NCBI GenBank assembly: GCA_016285345.1
Contig: JAEEQN010000001.1
Coordinates: 123,865-187,864, forward strand
DNA from: Victivallales bacterium
GTDB taxonomy: Bacteria; Verrucomicrobiota; Lentisphaeria; Victivallales; UBA1829
Length of the DNA: 64,000 nt
Direction of reading: 5' to 3'
Every line of letters starts with the position of its first letter. Position 1 is the first letter of the stretch. A model generated the notes under the pieces. That model made no database searches and was not told where the DNA came from. It worked only from the letters and a program-made list of their open reading frames with translations. Shown here in pieces: positions 9,794 through 19,378 of the stretch. The position numbers and the translations under genes were made by a program.

Positions 9794-11638
9794 TTAATGC
9801 GTTTGTTTTGTGAAATCGCGGAAATATTCTTCGAAGAGGGAAATGAAACGTTTCATTTCCTCGACTTTGATATCTCCAATATTGGCGATTCGGAACGTGG
9901 GAAGATCCGAGACCTTGCCTGGATAGATGGTAAAGTGATGTTTCAGGAAGAAATCGTGCATCGTATCGAAATCAAACTGATCCCAATCTGGGTTAAGGAA
10001 TGTTGTCACAAGATGAGCTTGTTCTTCTTCGGGAACGGGCATTCTCAGACCGATTCTTTTCGATGCCGCTACAAGCAGACTCCACACCTCGGAATACCGC
10101 TTGTAACGGGCAGGGATTGTTTCGATTTTTGTTTCAGTAATTGCCTGCCGCAGCGCATAGAAGGTTTGGACAGGTGGTGTGAAACGAAGCTGTCCTGTCT
10201 TCTGAAAATACTGATACTGATCATAGATGTTGAGATAGTAGCATCTCATCGGCTTGTTTTTCAGTTCCAGCAATTTGTCTTTTTTGCAGATGACAAAAGC
10301 AAGTCCGGCCATCCCCTGGATGTTTTTATTGGAAGTGGATGACATGAAATCAATATTGAAATCATCAAGTCCGAAGGGGATCCCCGCGTATGCGCTGACC
10401 GCATCGACGATGGTGGTGATGCCATATTTTCTGCAGAGATTTCCGATTTCCTTCGCAGGATTCATGACGCCGGTCGTCGTTTCGTGAAATACATAGGCGA
10501 GATGCGTGTAATGCCCCTTCTTCAGTGCATCTTCAAGCGCATCCAGGCTGACCTGGCGGCATGGATCGGCTTTCAGTACATCGAAGTCAAGGTGGTAGAC
10601 GGAAGCCATTTTCGCCATGCGCGCGCCGTAAGCGCCGTTGTCAACGATCAGGAGATGATCCTCGTCTCCGACACAGGAGGAGATCATTGCCTCATCGGCA
10701 GCCGTCCCGGAACCGCCGAAAAGGACGGTTTCATATTTAGCTGGATCCGCGACCAGAGCCGTCAATTCACGCTGGGTATATGCAAGCAGCTCGCTGAATT
10801 CTTTTTCCCGATGGCAGATGTCGGGAACGACCTGAGCATATTTGACTGAATCAGTCGTAGTCGCGGGCCCCGGATTCAACAGGACTTCTCGAGGAACACT
10901 GAGAAGACTTTCCGATTCATGGATTCTCGGCAGGATAACGCTTTTCGCCATGTTCAAATGGCTGACATCATCGATTTCCCGCCAGGCGTAATGTTCGATT
11001 TTCAGCAGAGAGACCGGATTATCCTTTGCAACGGCCTGCATGGCGGATTCGTATTCCATTTTGGGAATGTCCGTATGATGTTCCGCCGCATAGCCGCACA
11101 TGGCTTTTAAAAGCCGGACGGATATTTTGGAAATACCGACGAGCTCTCCGGCAGCTGTGGATTTTCTTTCTTTATCTTTCCCGAGAGCTAACAGATTGCC
11201 GTCGGCATCAGGCTGGACATAGACTTCATCCCCGGATGCAGTTTCACCCGAAAGCAGAAGAACATTTGCCTCCGGATGATGCACGAGGATTCGAAGCCCG
11301 GAAAGATCATAGATCAGATCGGACTCCAGCAACAGGAAATCCTGTGTCACCTTCTTCGCAGCGACCTCAAGCGTTCCCATGCTGCCCGTATTGGCGTATT
11401 CCGTATTCTGAATCGTTTCAACACCGTGATATTTCTTAGACAAGTCATCATAAAACTCATGATGATACCCGGTTCCGATTACGATGTGTTCAATCCCTAC
11501 GGAAATCAGTTTCCGAATGGACCATTCAACGATCGGAAGCGATTCAAGAATGATGAATCCTTTTGGAATCTCCCCCTGAGATCCTTTCAATCTGGTTCCC
11601 ATTCCTCCGGCGAGAATAACCGCTTCTCTAATCATATT
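9794..11638 (-). CDS. pntC-phnW: Bifunctional AEP cytidylyltransferase (PntC-like) / 2-aminoethylphosphonate aminotransferase (PhnW-like)
   Basis: N-terminal nucleotidyltransferase (MIREAVILAGGMGTRLKGSQGEIPKGFI) fused to a PLP aminotransferase of PhnW type (LLNPGPATTTDSVKYAQVVPDICHREKEF...; SSTSNKNIQGMAGLAFVICKKDKL). Start taken at MIREAV; the ORF track begins at 11653. Confidence 0.85.
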   Translation of the reverse strand, partial: NMIREAVILAGGMGTRLKGSQGEIPKGFIILESLPIVEWSIRKLISVGIEHIVIGTGYHHEFYDDLSKKYHGVETIQNTEYANTGSMGTLEVAAKKVTQDFLLLESDLIYDLSGLRILVHHPEANVLLLSGETASGDEVYVQPDADGNLLALGKDKERKSTAAGELVGISKISVRLLKAMCGYAAEHHTDIPKMEYESAMQAVAKDNPVSLLKIEHYAWREIDDVSHLNMAKSVILPRIHESESLLSVPREVLLNPGPATTTDSVKYAQVVPDICHREKEFSELLAYTQRELTALVADPAKYETVLFGGSGTAADEAMISSCVGDEDHLLIVDNGAYGARMAKMASVYHLDFDVLKADPCRQVSLDALEDALKKGHYTHLAYVFHETTTGVMNPAKEIGNLCRKYGITTIVDAVSAYAGIPFGLDDFNIDFMSSTSNKNIQGMAGLAFVICKKDKLLELKNKPMRCYYLNIYDQYQYFQKTGQLRFTPPVQTFYALRQAITETKIETIPARYKRYSEVWSLLVAASKRIGLRMPVPEEEQAHLVTTFLNPDWDQFDFDTMHDFFLKHHFTIYPGKVSDLPTFRIANIGDIKVEEMKRFISLFEEYFRDFTKQTH

Positions 11639-11639
11639 G

Positions 11640-12761
11640 TTACCCTTTCGCAAAGTTTTGAATATAATTCATCAACGCATCGCAGTTTTCCTGCGGTGTT
11701 GTGGCGGGACGTCCTAAATCTTTTCTTGCACCGGGACGAACCTTGACCTCAATGAAACGGAAACCACTACAATTTTCAGAAAGTATCCTGTGCAGTTCTT
11801 CGCGTGTGGAGACGGATTCAATCCTTTGGTATCCGGCGGCAGAAGCAAGTTTTACCAAATCTAAAGCGCCGATATCCGTTGGCTGTCCGCCAACCGAATC
11901 GTGAACGCCGTTGTTGATGACGATATGTGTAAAGTTGCCGGGTTTTCTGCTTCCCAGAATCGCGAGCGCCCCGAGGTGCATCAGAAATGCACCGTCCCCG
12001 TCAATGCATGTCACGGGCAGATCAGGATGCGCCAGGGCGATTCCCAATGCGATCATGGAGCTGTGTCCCATGGAGCCGACAGTCAGAAAATCGCATTCAT
12101 GCCCCTCTTTTCTGCGTTCGCGAATTTCAAACAGCTCACGTGAGGTGAATCCTGTTGTGGAGACAAAAATGCCAAGGAGTTTCGATATCTCCTCCAAAGC
12201 ATCTTCTCTGGTCATTTTCGTGTCCGACATTGTATGAAGCGATGGGATTTCCTCAAACAATCCTTTTCTGACGACCAACGCAACCGGTGTTTTCTGTTCC
12301 TTTGCGATTCGGATCGCCTCTTTCGTCTGGCGTAGGATTTCTTCCGGTTCCGATCCAAGGATGAAATATGGATACCGCATTGCATCCAGTAGCGCGGGAG
12401 TCACCATGCCCTGTTTTTTGTGCTGGGGCTCGTCATGAACTCCGGGTTCTCCGCGATACCCGATCAGGAGAACGATTGGCAAAGAATATACCTCCGGATC
12501 CGCAAGGGAAAGCAGCGGATTAACCGCGTTGCCAATCCCGGAGTTCTGCATATAGACCAATGGCAGATGCCCGGTCGCAAGATAATGCCCTGCGGCCAAA
12601 GCGACCGCCCCGCCCTCGTTCTGCGTGATGATGTTGTTACTTTCTGAAACATTCTGCCGGATGAATGTGCAGAAATGCTTCAGCAGGGAATCCGGGACGC
12701 CTGCAAAAAAATCGATGCCTTCATCGCACAGGCACTGGTAGAATAGTGACGGATGGATCAT
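11640..12761 (-). CDS. ppd: Phosphonopyruvate decarboxylase
   Basis: TPP-enzyme motifs: FFAGVPDSLLKHFC, NEGGAVALAAGHYLATG, GDGAFLMHLGALAILG...VINNGVHDSVGGQPT. Located between pepM and pntC-phnW. Confidence 0.92.
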   Translation of the reverse strand: MIHPSLFYQCLCDEGIDFFAGVPDSLLKHFCTFIRQNVSESNNIITQNEGGAVALAAGHYLATGHLPLVYMQNSGIGNAVNPLLSLADPEVYSLPIVLLIGYRGEPGVHDEPQHKKQGMVTPALLDAMRYPYFILGSEPEEILRQTKEAIRIAKEQKTPVALVVRKGLFEEIPSLHTMSDTKMTREDALEEISKLLGIFVSTTGFTSRELFEIRERRKEGHECDFLTVGSMGHSSMIALGIALAHPDLPVTCIDGDGAFLMHLGALAILGSRKPGNFTHIVINNGVHDSVGGQPTDIGALDLVKLASAAGYQRIESVSTREELHRILSENCSGFRFIEVKVRPGARKDLGRPATTPQENCDALMNYIQNFAKG

Positions 12762-12773
12762 CGAAATAACCCT

Positions 12774-14084
12774 TTATCTTTGTTTCTCGTAAGGAATGAG
12801 GTTGAGAATTTCCTTGATGGGCATGCAGTCATCGTTTACTTCCAGCGACCTTTCATGCTCCAGAATCTTTCTTGCGACATTGTTCATCGCGGGATATGCC
12901 GCACGTAGCATGTGATTGGCATAAATGATTATATTGACGCCCCATGACACCAGTTCCTTTTCGTAGATGTGGTTGTAGGTGGTGGGGACGACAACAATCG
13001 GGACTGTTGGGAATAAGGCGCGGAATCTTTTGCAGAATTCATGGATATCCTCACCGGTTTTGTTTTTGCTGTGGATCATAATCCCGTCCGCCCCGGCTTC
13101 CACATAATTCTTCGCACGTTCAATTGCTTCTTCCATGGGGTGCTCTGCAATGAGGGCTTCAATGCGGGCGATGATCATGAAAGCATCTGTGACCTGCGCA
13201 TTTTTGCCGGCGTGGATTTTTGCGCAAAAATCGGGAATCGGTGCCAGTTGCTGTTTAACCGTAGCCCCGAACAGTGAATTCTGTTTCAGCCCGACCTTGT
13301 CTTCAATGATGATAGCTGAAATGCCGTTTCGTTCCAGTGTGCGGACCGTAAATGCAAAATGTTCCAGTTTGCCACCGGTATCACCGTCATATATGATCGG
13401 CTTCGTGGTCGTTTCAAGAATGTCGTTCAATTCCTGCAGGCGAGTCGTCAGGTCGACCGCTTCTATGTCGGGTTTCCCTTTGTTCGTCGAGCTTGTCAGG
13501 CTGGACGACCACATCCCGTCAAAGCAATGGACCCCGTCCTCTTTTACAACTTCGAGATTTTCGACAATCAATCCGCAAAGACCGGAGTGGACTTCCAGAA
13601 TTCTCACTGGCTGTTTAGCCTCAATTAATCTGCGGAGTTTTGTCAGGCGGAGATCAGGAGTCGTTCCGTATGCATTAAGAGCCTTTGCCAGCTTGGAGGA
13701 TTCAAAACCGTATGTATATGGGATTTCGATAACCTCACCACCTAATTCCTTCATGACCTCAAAAGCTTCTTTTCTCAGGTTGCTGCCTGGGCCGGTTTTC
13801 CAGTCATCCCCATGAATGAGATAATCCGGGCGGTATTTTTTCAAATTCGAGATGCAGCTCCAGTCCTCCTGCGGAACGACTTTAGTGACGCCACGCAGTT
13901 GCTCAACAACAGTTCTCCGCTGCTCGTAGTTCAAGAGCGGCAGTCTGCGATGCTTTGTCAATGATTCATCCGTAGAAAGACCGACCAGCACATCGCCATA
14001 TTCGGCAGCTTTCTTTATGATGTTGATAATACCCGGGTGAATAAAATCGCCCGCCAAGTCCAGATAGACCGTTTTGTTGCTCAT
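12774..14084 (-). CDS. pepM: Phosphoenolpyruvate mutase with N-terminal cytidylyltransferase-like domain
   Basis: EDKVGLKQNS matches the PepM signature EDKxxxxxNS. N-terminal domain YLDLAGDFIHPGIINIIKKAAEYGDVLVGLSTDES is a TagD-type fold with an altered HxGH motif. Confidence 0.93.
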   Translation of the reverse strand: MSNKTVYLDLAGDFIHPGIINIIKKAAEYGDVLVGLSTDESLTKHRRLPLLNYEQRRTVVEQLRGVTKVVPQEDWSCISNLKKYRPDYLIHGDDWKTGPGSNLRKEAFEVMKELGGEVIEIPYTYGFESSKLAKALNAYGTTPDLRLTKLRRLIEAKQPVRILEVHSGLCGLIVENLEVVKEDGVHCFDGMWSSSLTSSTNKGKPDIEAVDLTTRLQELNDILETTTKPIIYDGDTGGKLEHFAFTVRTLERNGISAIIIEDKVGLKQNSLFGATVKQQLAPIPDFCAKIHAGKNAQVTDAFMIIARIEALIAEHPMEEAIERAKNYVEAGADGIMIHSKNKTGEDIHEFCKRFRALFPTVPIVVVPTTYNHIYEKELVSWGVNIIIYANHMLRAAYPAMNNVARKILEHERSLEVNDDCMPIKEILNLIPYEKQR

Positions 14085-15973
14085 GAGTTGGATTGTTTCC
14101 TTATGCTGTCTTTTTTGATGATTTGGCTGACAATATACTTCCCAGCAGCTTCTCCGCTGTGCCCTAAATTGAAAATCGTGTCGGAACGCACTTGGGAGAT
14201 TCTGTCATGGAATTCGTCTTTTTTGGAGAAAATATCCGAAACCGCATCCGCAATATGATCAATCTTATCCAGATCAATCTCTATGCCGATCTTTTTACGA
14301 AGCGAGATGTCAATCGGTTCCAGGCTGATTTTCTTGTAATTCTTGTTTGTGATCTTCATCGGGGTATTGATGAAGAGGGTCGGCTTTAACGTCGAGAAGG
14401 AGAATTCATACGCGATCCCGGACCAGTCGGTAATGACCAGGTCAGCCGTAAAAATCGTAACATTGGACGAGAAATCCGTTTCGATGATCAGCTCATCCTT
14501 GGAAATGTCCTTGTACCGTTCGATCATCGCGTTCATCTTGGCAACATAACGCTTTTTATACTCGGGGTGAGGGCGGACAATAATCAAATAACCTTTTCCA
14601 AGAAGACCGGAGAGGATTTGATCCAGGCAGGAATCCAGGATGTTGGCTTCCTGCCAGGACGGAGCAATCAGGATTCGTTTCTTCGGATTTTCATTTTGTT
14701 TATCCTTACTCTTTTCGTACTTGTCAACCAGATTGTCGAGAAGTCCATATCCGCAAGGAATCAGATTCTTCTTCCTGGTTCCGTAGACTTTTTCAGATTC
14801 CCGAAGCTCCTGAACCTGATTTGGGCCTACGCACAGGAAGGTGTCGAAATGATCGTAAGCGCCCTCACGGACTGTCAGATGGATGCTGCAGATAGCATGG
14901 TCAATGTAGACGTACTCGACATCTTTCCGTACGTAGCTTCTCTTGATGTAAAAGTTGTCAAGGTCAGGCGTTGTCATTACGACCATGTCGGCATCCATTT
15001 TCATCATCAAAGTGATCATCCGTTTTTGACCGATGTAATACGGCTTAATCTTACTTTGTGTTTTTGCAAGTTCGAAAATCTGGTCATTCGGGTCGTTCGT
15101 GATATAATGTATGGTCATCGTCGAATGACTCAGCAGATATTCGATCACCGCCTGATAATACTTGTAAAAGCCGCTTGCCTCCGAATAAAAAACAAGATGC
15201 TTGTTTGCGATTGAAAAAAATCGTTTATAATCTGCTTTCTCGCGTTTTTTCAGTTCCTTTGTCTGAACATTTGCTCCCATGTTCTTCAGGTGGTCAAGCT
15301 CTTTCCGTGTACTTGCCAAAAGATCATAATCGACGTATTTCTTCGGGGGGATCAAAATGTTGCAGAGCCATTGGAGAGGAATCGTCATGAGGTTGCTGCA
15401 AATCCAGTAAAGAATTACGCCTGCCGCAACGTAAATGCCAAGGAAGAAAGAAAGAAGGATCGAAATCCAGTTTGTGAATTCCTGAGATAATCTGCTCTGT
15501 TCTTTCTGAAGCGGATTGATCTTATTTTGTGCATAGCCGAGAATCCATGCGGAAAGACCTGCCAGAACTGGCCACAAATAGCTCCAACCGCCGTTTTTGG
15601 CTGGGATTATCCCCAAAGCTTCATTCTTTCCTGTGTCGGTGATCTGATGAATGACCGCAACCAGCCCCATCAGGATGACGACCTGAACAGCAAGAGGAAT
15701 CAAGCTCAGAAGAGGATGATAATGCTCTTTCTTGAAAATCTCCCGTTGTTTTTCCGCTATTGTATCTTCATCGCCAAAGTGCTGGATTTTGACCTTGTTA
15801 ACCAGAGGCATGATCTTAACCATGATGATGCAGTTCTTCTGACACCATAGTGTAAGCGGCAAAAGAAGAACCTTCGTAATTGCAGTGAATAGGATAATTG
15901 AAATCCAGTAGTTATTGCTTATGCAGTAACATACATCCATCAAATAGCCGAGAGCCATTTCTAAATAATGCAT
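14081..15973 (-). CDS. YidC/Oxa1-like membrane domain fused to a CDP-glycerol glycerophosphotransferase (TagB/TagF)-like domain
   Basis: N-terminus NNYWISIILFTAITKVLLLPLTLWCQKNCIIMVKIMPLVNKVKIQHFGDEDTIAEKQREIFKKEHYHPLLSLIPLAVQVVILMGLV reads as YidC-like; C-terminus contains PSWQEANILDSC...IIVRPHPEYKKR...LVITDWSGIAYEFSFSTLKPTLFINTP (TagB/TagF type). Overlaps pepM by ATGA. Confidence 0.85.
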   Translation of the reverse strand: MHYLEMALGYLMDVCYCISNNYWISIILFTAITKVLLLPLTLWCQKNCIIMVKIMPLVNKVKIQHFGDEDTIAEKQREIFKKEHYHPLLSLIPLAVQVVILMGLVAVIHQITDTGKNEALGIIPAKNGGWSYLWPVLAGLSAWILGYAQNKINPLQKEQSRLSQEFTNWISILLSFFLGIYVAAGVILYWICSNLMTIPLQWLCNILIPPKKYVDYDLLASTRKELDHLKNMGANVQTKELKKREKADYKRFFSIANKHLVFYSEASGFYKYYQAVIEYLLSHSTMTIHYITNDPNDQIFELAKTQSKIKPYYIGQKRMITLMMKMDADMVVMTTPDLDNFYIKRSYVRKDVEYVYIDHAICSIHLTVREGAYDHFDTFLCVGPNQVQELRESEKVYGTRKKNLIPCGYGLLDNLVDKYEKSKDKQNENPKKRILIAPSWQEANILDSCLDQILSGLLGKGYLIIVRPHPEYKKRYVAKMNAMIERYKDISKDELIIETDFSSNVTIFTADLVITDWSGIAYEFSFSTLKPTLFINTPMKITNKNYKKISLEPIDISLRKKIGIEIDLDKIDHIADAVSDIFSKKDEFHDRISQVRSDTIFNLGHSGEAAGKYIVSQIIKKDSIRKQSNS

Positions 15974-15997
15974 CGAATCACTCCAAACGATATAGTT

Positions 15998-18412
15998 TTA
16001 TTTGATTTCTTGAGAGATAATAGTAAAAGGAATGCGTCGAACAAACGATTCTGATTCTTTCCCGAGCTTTAATGTCTTGATATCATTAAAAATATATTCT
16101 TCAACACAATTGCTACGTACACCCTGTTCGTCTTCAAAAACCGGATAATCCTTGCAAGAAGTTAAGACATATATTTTCCTCTTTCTGTCATTGGGGATGT
16201 CAAAGGACGGAAAACCTTCAAAATCTTTGAAATCAGCAGTGTCACCACATGCCAATTTTAATATAGTTGGGAGAATGTCAATGCTTTGGACTTTTGAGTC
16301 AATGATCGAAACCTCTGTTTTGTTTTCTTGAAATGGCTTAACCATAAATGTCATGTCGTATGGGTTTGAAAACCCCTTATGTCCTCCGTGATCCGAACAC
16401 AACAAAATTGCAGTGTTATCATAAATACCAGCTTCTTTAAGAAGACGAATAAGCTCAGACAAAAGGTAGAAACAGCCTTTGACAGTTGGAATTGGACTGT
16501 CAAGTTCTTCAGTCCTATTGCTTTTTTCGTCGTAAATCCATGGCACGTGTGCTCCCCTAATATAATAATATGCTAGAATTGGAGAGTCCGCATTTGTTGA
16601 TATTCCAGATGACAACATTCTTCTTAAAAAATCATCATTTAAATATGGAAGGGCCTGTTTTCCCGAAGGGATGTCAGGAACAAGCTTCTGAACCACATTG
16701 TCGGAAAAATCGAATGAGTAGTAGAAATTTTTTTTGATTAAATAGGGCACAGAACTAAATAACGATATTTGCTTCAAGCAATCATGGAGACAATTATAAT
16801 CAATCTCATAGATGATATCTTTAGCTACAATATTTGAAAAGTATTCATGATAACAATCAGCTGATCCAATTGTAAAATCCGGTTGTTTTACATAAAATCT
16901 TGCTTCATACCCGGCATCATGAATTTGTTTGTAAAATGCGGTCGATGGCGTTGAATGCCACATTTTTTGAAAGCTCTCATAACAGCTATTTGCTGGAGGC
17001 GGAAACGATGTCCCGGTCAGCTCATGTGGCAACCCGAGATACGTCGCGCGATAATAGGAGCATGCATCTGCATACCATATAAAATCTTTTACTATTTCTT
17101 TCGTTTCGGGGGAGCTCCTAAAACATTCTTTAACATTTTCGCTGCCTAGCATATCCATAACAAACAGAATTATATTTTTCTCTTTTGAAAGTTGGAATTG
17201 TTGTGAGCTGTCAACATAATAGGAATCTTGACGAGTCCAAACGCTTGAACTTGCTGAAACGACCATAGATGCAGTAGCTAAAAGTTCTAGAAAAAGAACA
17301 ATCCCTGTAGCCATTGATATGACTTTTGAAAAATAGGATGGCACAAGCTTCCGTAAAACAACGGGAGACAAAACAATAGCAATCCATATAATCAAGTTTA
17401 TTGTTCCAAAAACGTGATGTTCGCTCCAAACCGGTTCGAGACCATCCATTGTTCCAAGGTGCTGATTCATAAACATCGCCTGTATATAAACACATAATCC
17501 AAGCCCCGCGATGATAGCGACAAGATAATCGCTGACGATTGGCGGTATCAACAGTAAAATGATACAGGCTCCGATAATGGATATTGTAAGCACACGAAGA
17601 TTCCAATTGACAAAATCCTGAAAGATGAACGGAAACTGCAGACTATTTCCGAAATAGACACTCCAGGGAACGAATACAAGAATGCCAAAAGCAAGCAGTG
17701 AAACAGAGAATAGAATGCATATACGTCTCGGCAAAGAAAAATAATCTTTAAGCTTGCTACTACATTTCTTTTTCCTTTTAAAGAAAATGACATCGATAAT
17801 TAGCAATAGCGGAAGCAGGGAAAGAACAAAATGAATTCGGTTAAGTCCGATTCTGTGAATGAATGATTGAAACGCATTGGCTATTGCTTTGTTCCGTTGG
17901 AATCCAATTGCTTCTTTGTTGGCTTTTATGGCTTCTTCTGGGGTGAGAACTGGAACTGCCATAGGAACAGATTTGTTTCCTGCAATAGTTTTGGTATCAG
18001 ATTTTATGTCTTTTGATAGCGTGGTTGTTTCTTTTTTCGGGAGGAGCTTTAAGGCATCCTCGTTTGCTCTAATTGCCTCTTCCGCAGTTGCGACAGGAAC
18101 TGCGGAAGGTTGGGCTTCTGATTTCGTCTCTGCCTCCGGTTTGGTCTCGGCTATCGGCTTTGTTTCGGCAGACTTCGCATCTGTCTTTTGTTTGGTCTCA
18201 GTCACAGACTGAGTGTCGACTGCTGACCTTGTTTCAGTCACTGTCTTTGGTTCGGGGACAGAGCCCGTTGGTTTCCTGTTGGATGCGAGGCTCTCGCCTT
18301 GAACCGTCTGAACATCATCATGTCGACTGAACTCCTTGCGGTCAATGATGGCGAAGAAGGCAATCAACGCAACAAGGATTGCAATCGGAACGATTAGTTG
18401 TTTCATTGTCAA
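15998..18412 (-). CDS. Membrane-anchored sulfatase/alkaline phosphatase-superfamily protein (possible phosphotransferase/phosphatase)
   Basis: N-terminus nearly identical to 5238..8045 for about 80 aa, then several TM helices and a sulfatase-like domain (NIILFVMDMLGSENVKECF...; ATYLGLPHELTGTSF; LLCSDHGGHKG). Confidence 0.8.
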   Translation of the reverse strand: MTMKQLIVPIAILVALIAFFAIIDRKEFSRHDDVQTVQGESLASNRKPTGSVPEPKTVTETRSAVDTQSVTETKQKTDAKSAETKPIAETKPEAETKSEAQPSAVPVATAEEAIRANEDALKLLPKKETTTLSKDIKSDTKTIAGNKSVPMAVPVLTPEEAIKANKEAIGFQRNKAIANAFQSFIHRIGLNRIHFVLSLLPLLLIIDVIFFKRKKKCSSKLKDYFSLPRRICILFSVSLLAFGILVFVPWSVYFGNSLQFPFIFQDFVNWNLRVLTISIIGACIILLLIPPIVSDYLVAIIAGLGLCVYIQAMFMNQHLGTMDGLEPVWSEHHVFGTINLIIWIAIVLSPVVLRKLVPSYFSKVISMATGIVLFLELLATASMVVSASSSVWTRQDSYYVDSSQQFQLSKEKNIILFVMDMLGSENVKECFRSSPETKEIVKDFIWYADACSYYRATYLGLPHELTGTSFPPPANSCYESFQKMWHSTPSTAFYKQIHDAGYEARFYVKQPDFTIGSADCYHEYFSNIVAKDIIYEIDYNCLHDCLKQISLFSSVPYLIKKNFYYSFDFSDNVVQKLVPDIPSGKQALPYLNDDFLRRMLSSGISTNADSPILAYYYIRGAHVPWIYDEKSNRTEELDSPIPTVKGCFYLLSELIRLLKEAGIYDNTAILLCSDHGGHKGFSNPYDMTFMVKPFQENKTEVSIIDSKVQSIDILPTILKLACGDTADFKDFEGFPSFDIPNDRKRKIYVLTSCKDYPVFEDEQGVRSNCVEEYIFNDIKTLKLGKESESFVRRIPFTIISQEIK

Positions 18413-18549
18413 AAATCCTCGGATATTTTTAGGAAATCTCTATCAATTCGTTTTTGAGAGAGCGTTCGGTTGTTGACGGATAAGAACCATCGGATGCGAT
18501 TCTTTGTTCCCCATAAAAAGCATTTGTACACTGCTGTCTGGAAAAAAAA

Positions 18550-19378
18550 GGTTATGATTGAAAACGTCGGCTCCTGCGCTATATTATAGAACACTAACAG
18601 TCTCAATGAAAACATAGGAGACTCGACAGCATATTACTATAGCATCTTCCAGCAACTTGTCAAGTTTGTTCCGCGATATCGTTTGGAAAAAAGCGTGGAA
18701 AAGCATTCCGGCGACCGTTACTGCACGCATTTTACCGCCATCCGCCAGCTCAAAACGGTTTTCTGCGCCCAGCTCGCCGGAAAGGATTCTCTCCGTGAGG
18801 TCGAGTCAGGCTTGCTCATGAATGCCGAACGCATGTACCATCTCGATATGGAAGCGGTTTCGAAGTCAACATGTCGGACGCGATAAACCGGCGTTCGCCG
18901 GAAATCTTCCGGGCGATGTTCGAGGAAATCCTGAATCGTGCGCTTGCCTGTGCTCCCGGGCATAATTTCAAGTTCAAAAACCCGCTCCATGTCATCGACA
19001 GCACAACCATAGCTCTGAGCCTGACGGTCTACAGCTGGGCCCATTACCGGAAGCAGAAAGGTGCAATCAAGCTTCATACGGAGCTGGACTTGTCCGGCAA
19101 TCTGCCCTGTTATGTGCTGATGACCAACGGAAGGATGTCCGAACGGCGAAGAAAAATGTCTCAATCAAACCGGACAGCATCGTCCAGCTCTGCCAAAGAA
19201 AGGCGCGATCTTGGACGAACTCATCGAATATACCGGCGCAGCCTCGGTCAAAAAAAACGGGCAAACTCAAGCTCATCGAATTCATGGACGATGAGGGAAA
19301 AACGTATCAGTTCCTGACCAACAACTTCAAGCTTGCAGCATCATCCATCTCGGAAATCTTCAAACAGCGCTGGCCAAG
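18550..19378 (+). pseudogene. IS4-family-like transposase relic (copy 2), truncated at about 19375
   Basis: Near-identical to 8190-9017 at the nucleotide level, with the same internal deletion; homology stops abruptly at ...CAAACAGCGCTGGC. Confidence 0.88.
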
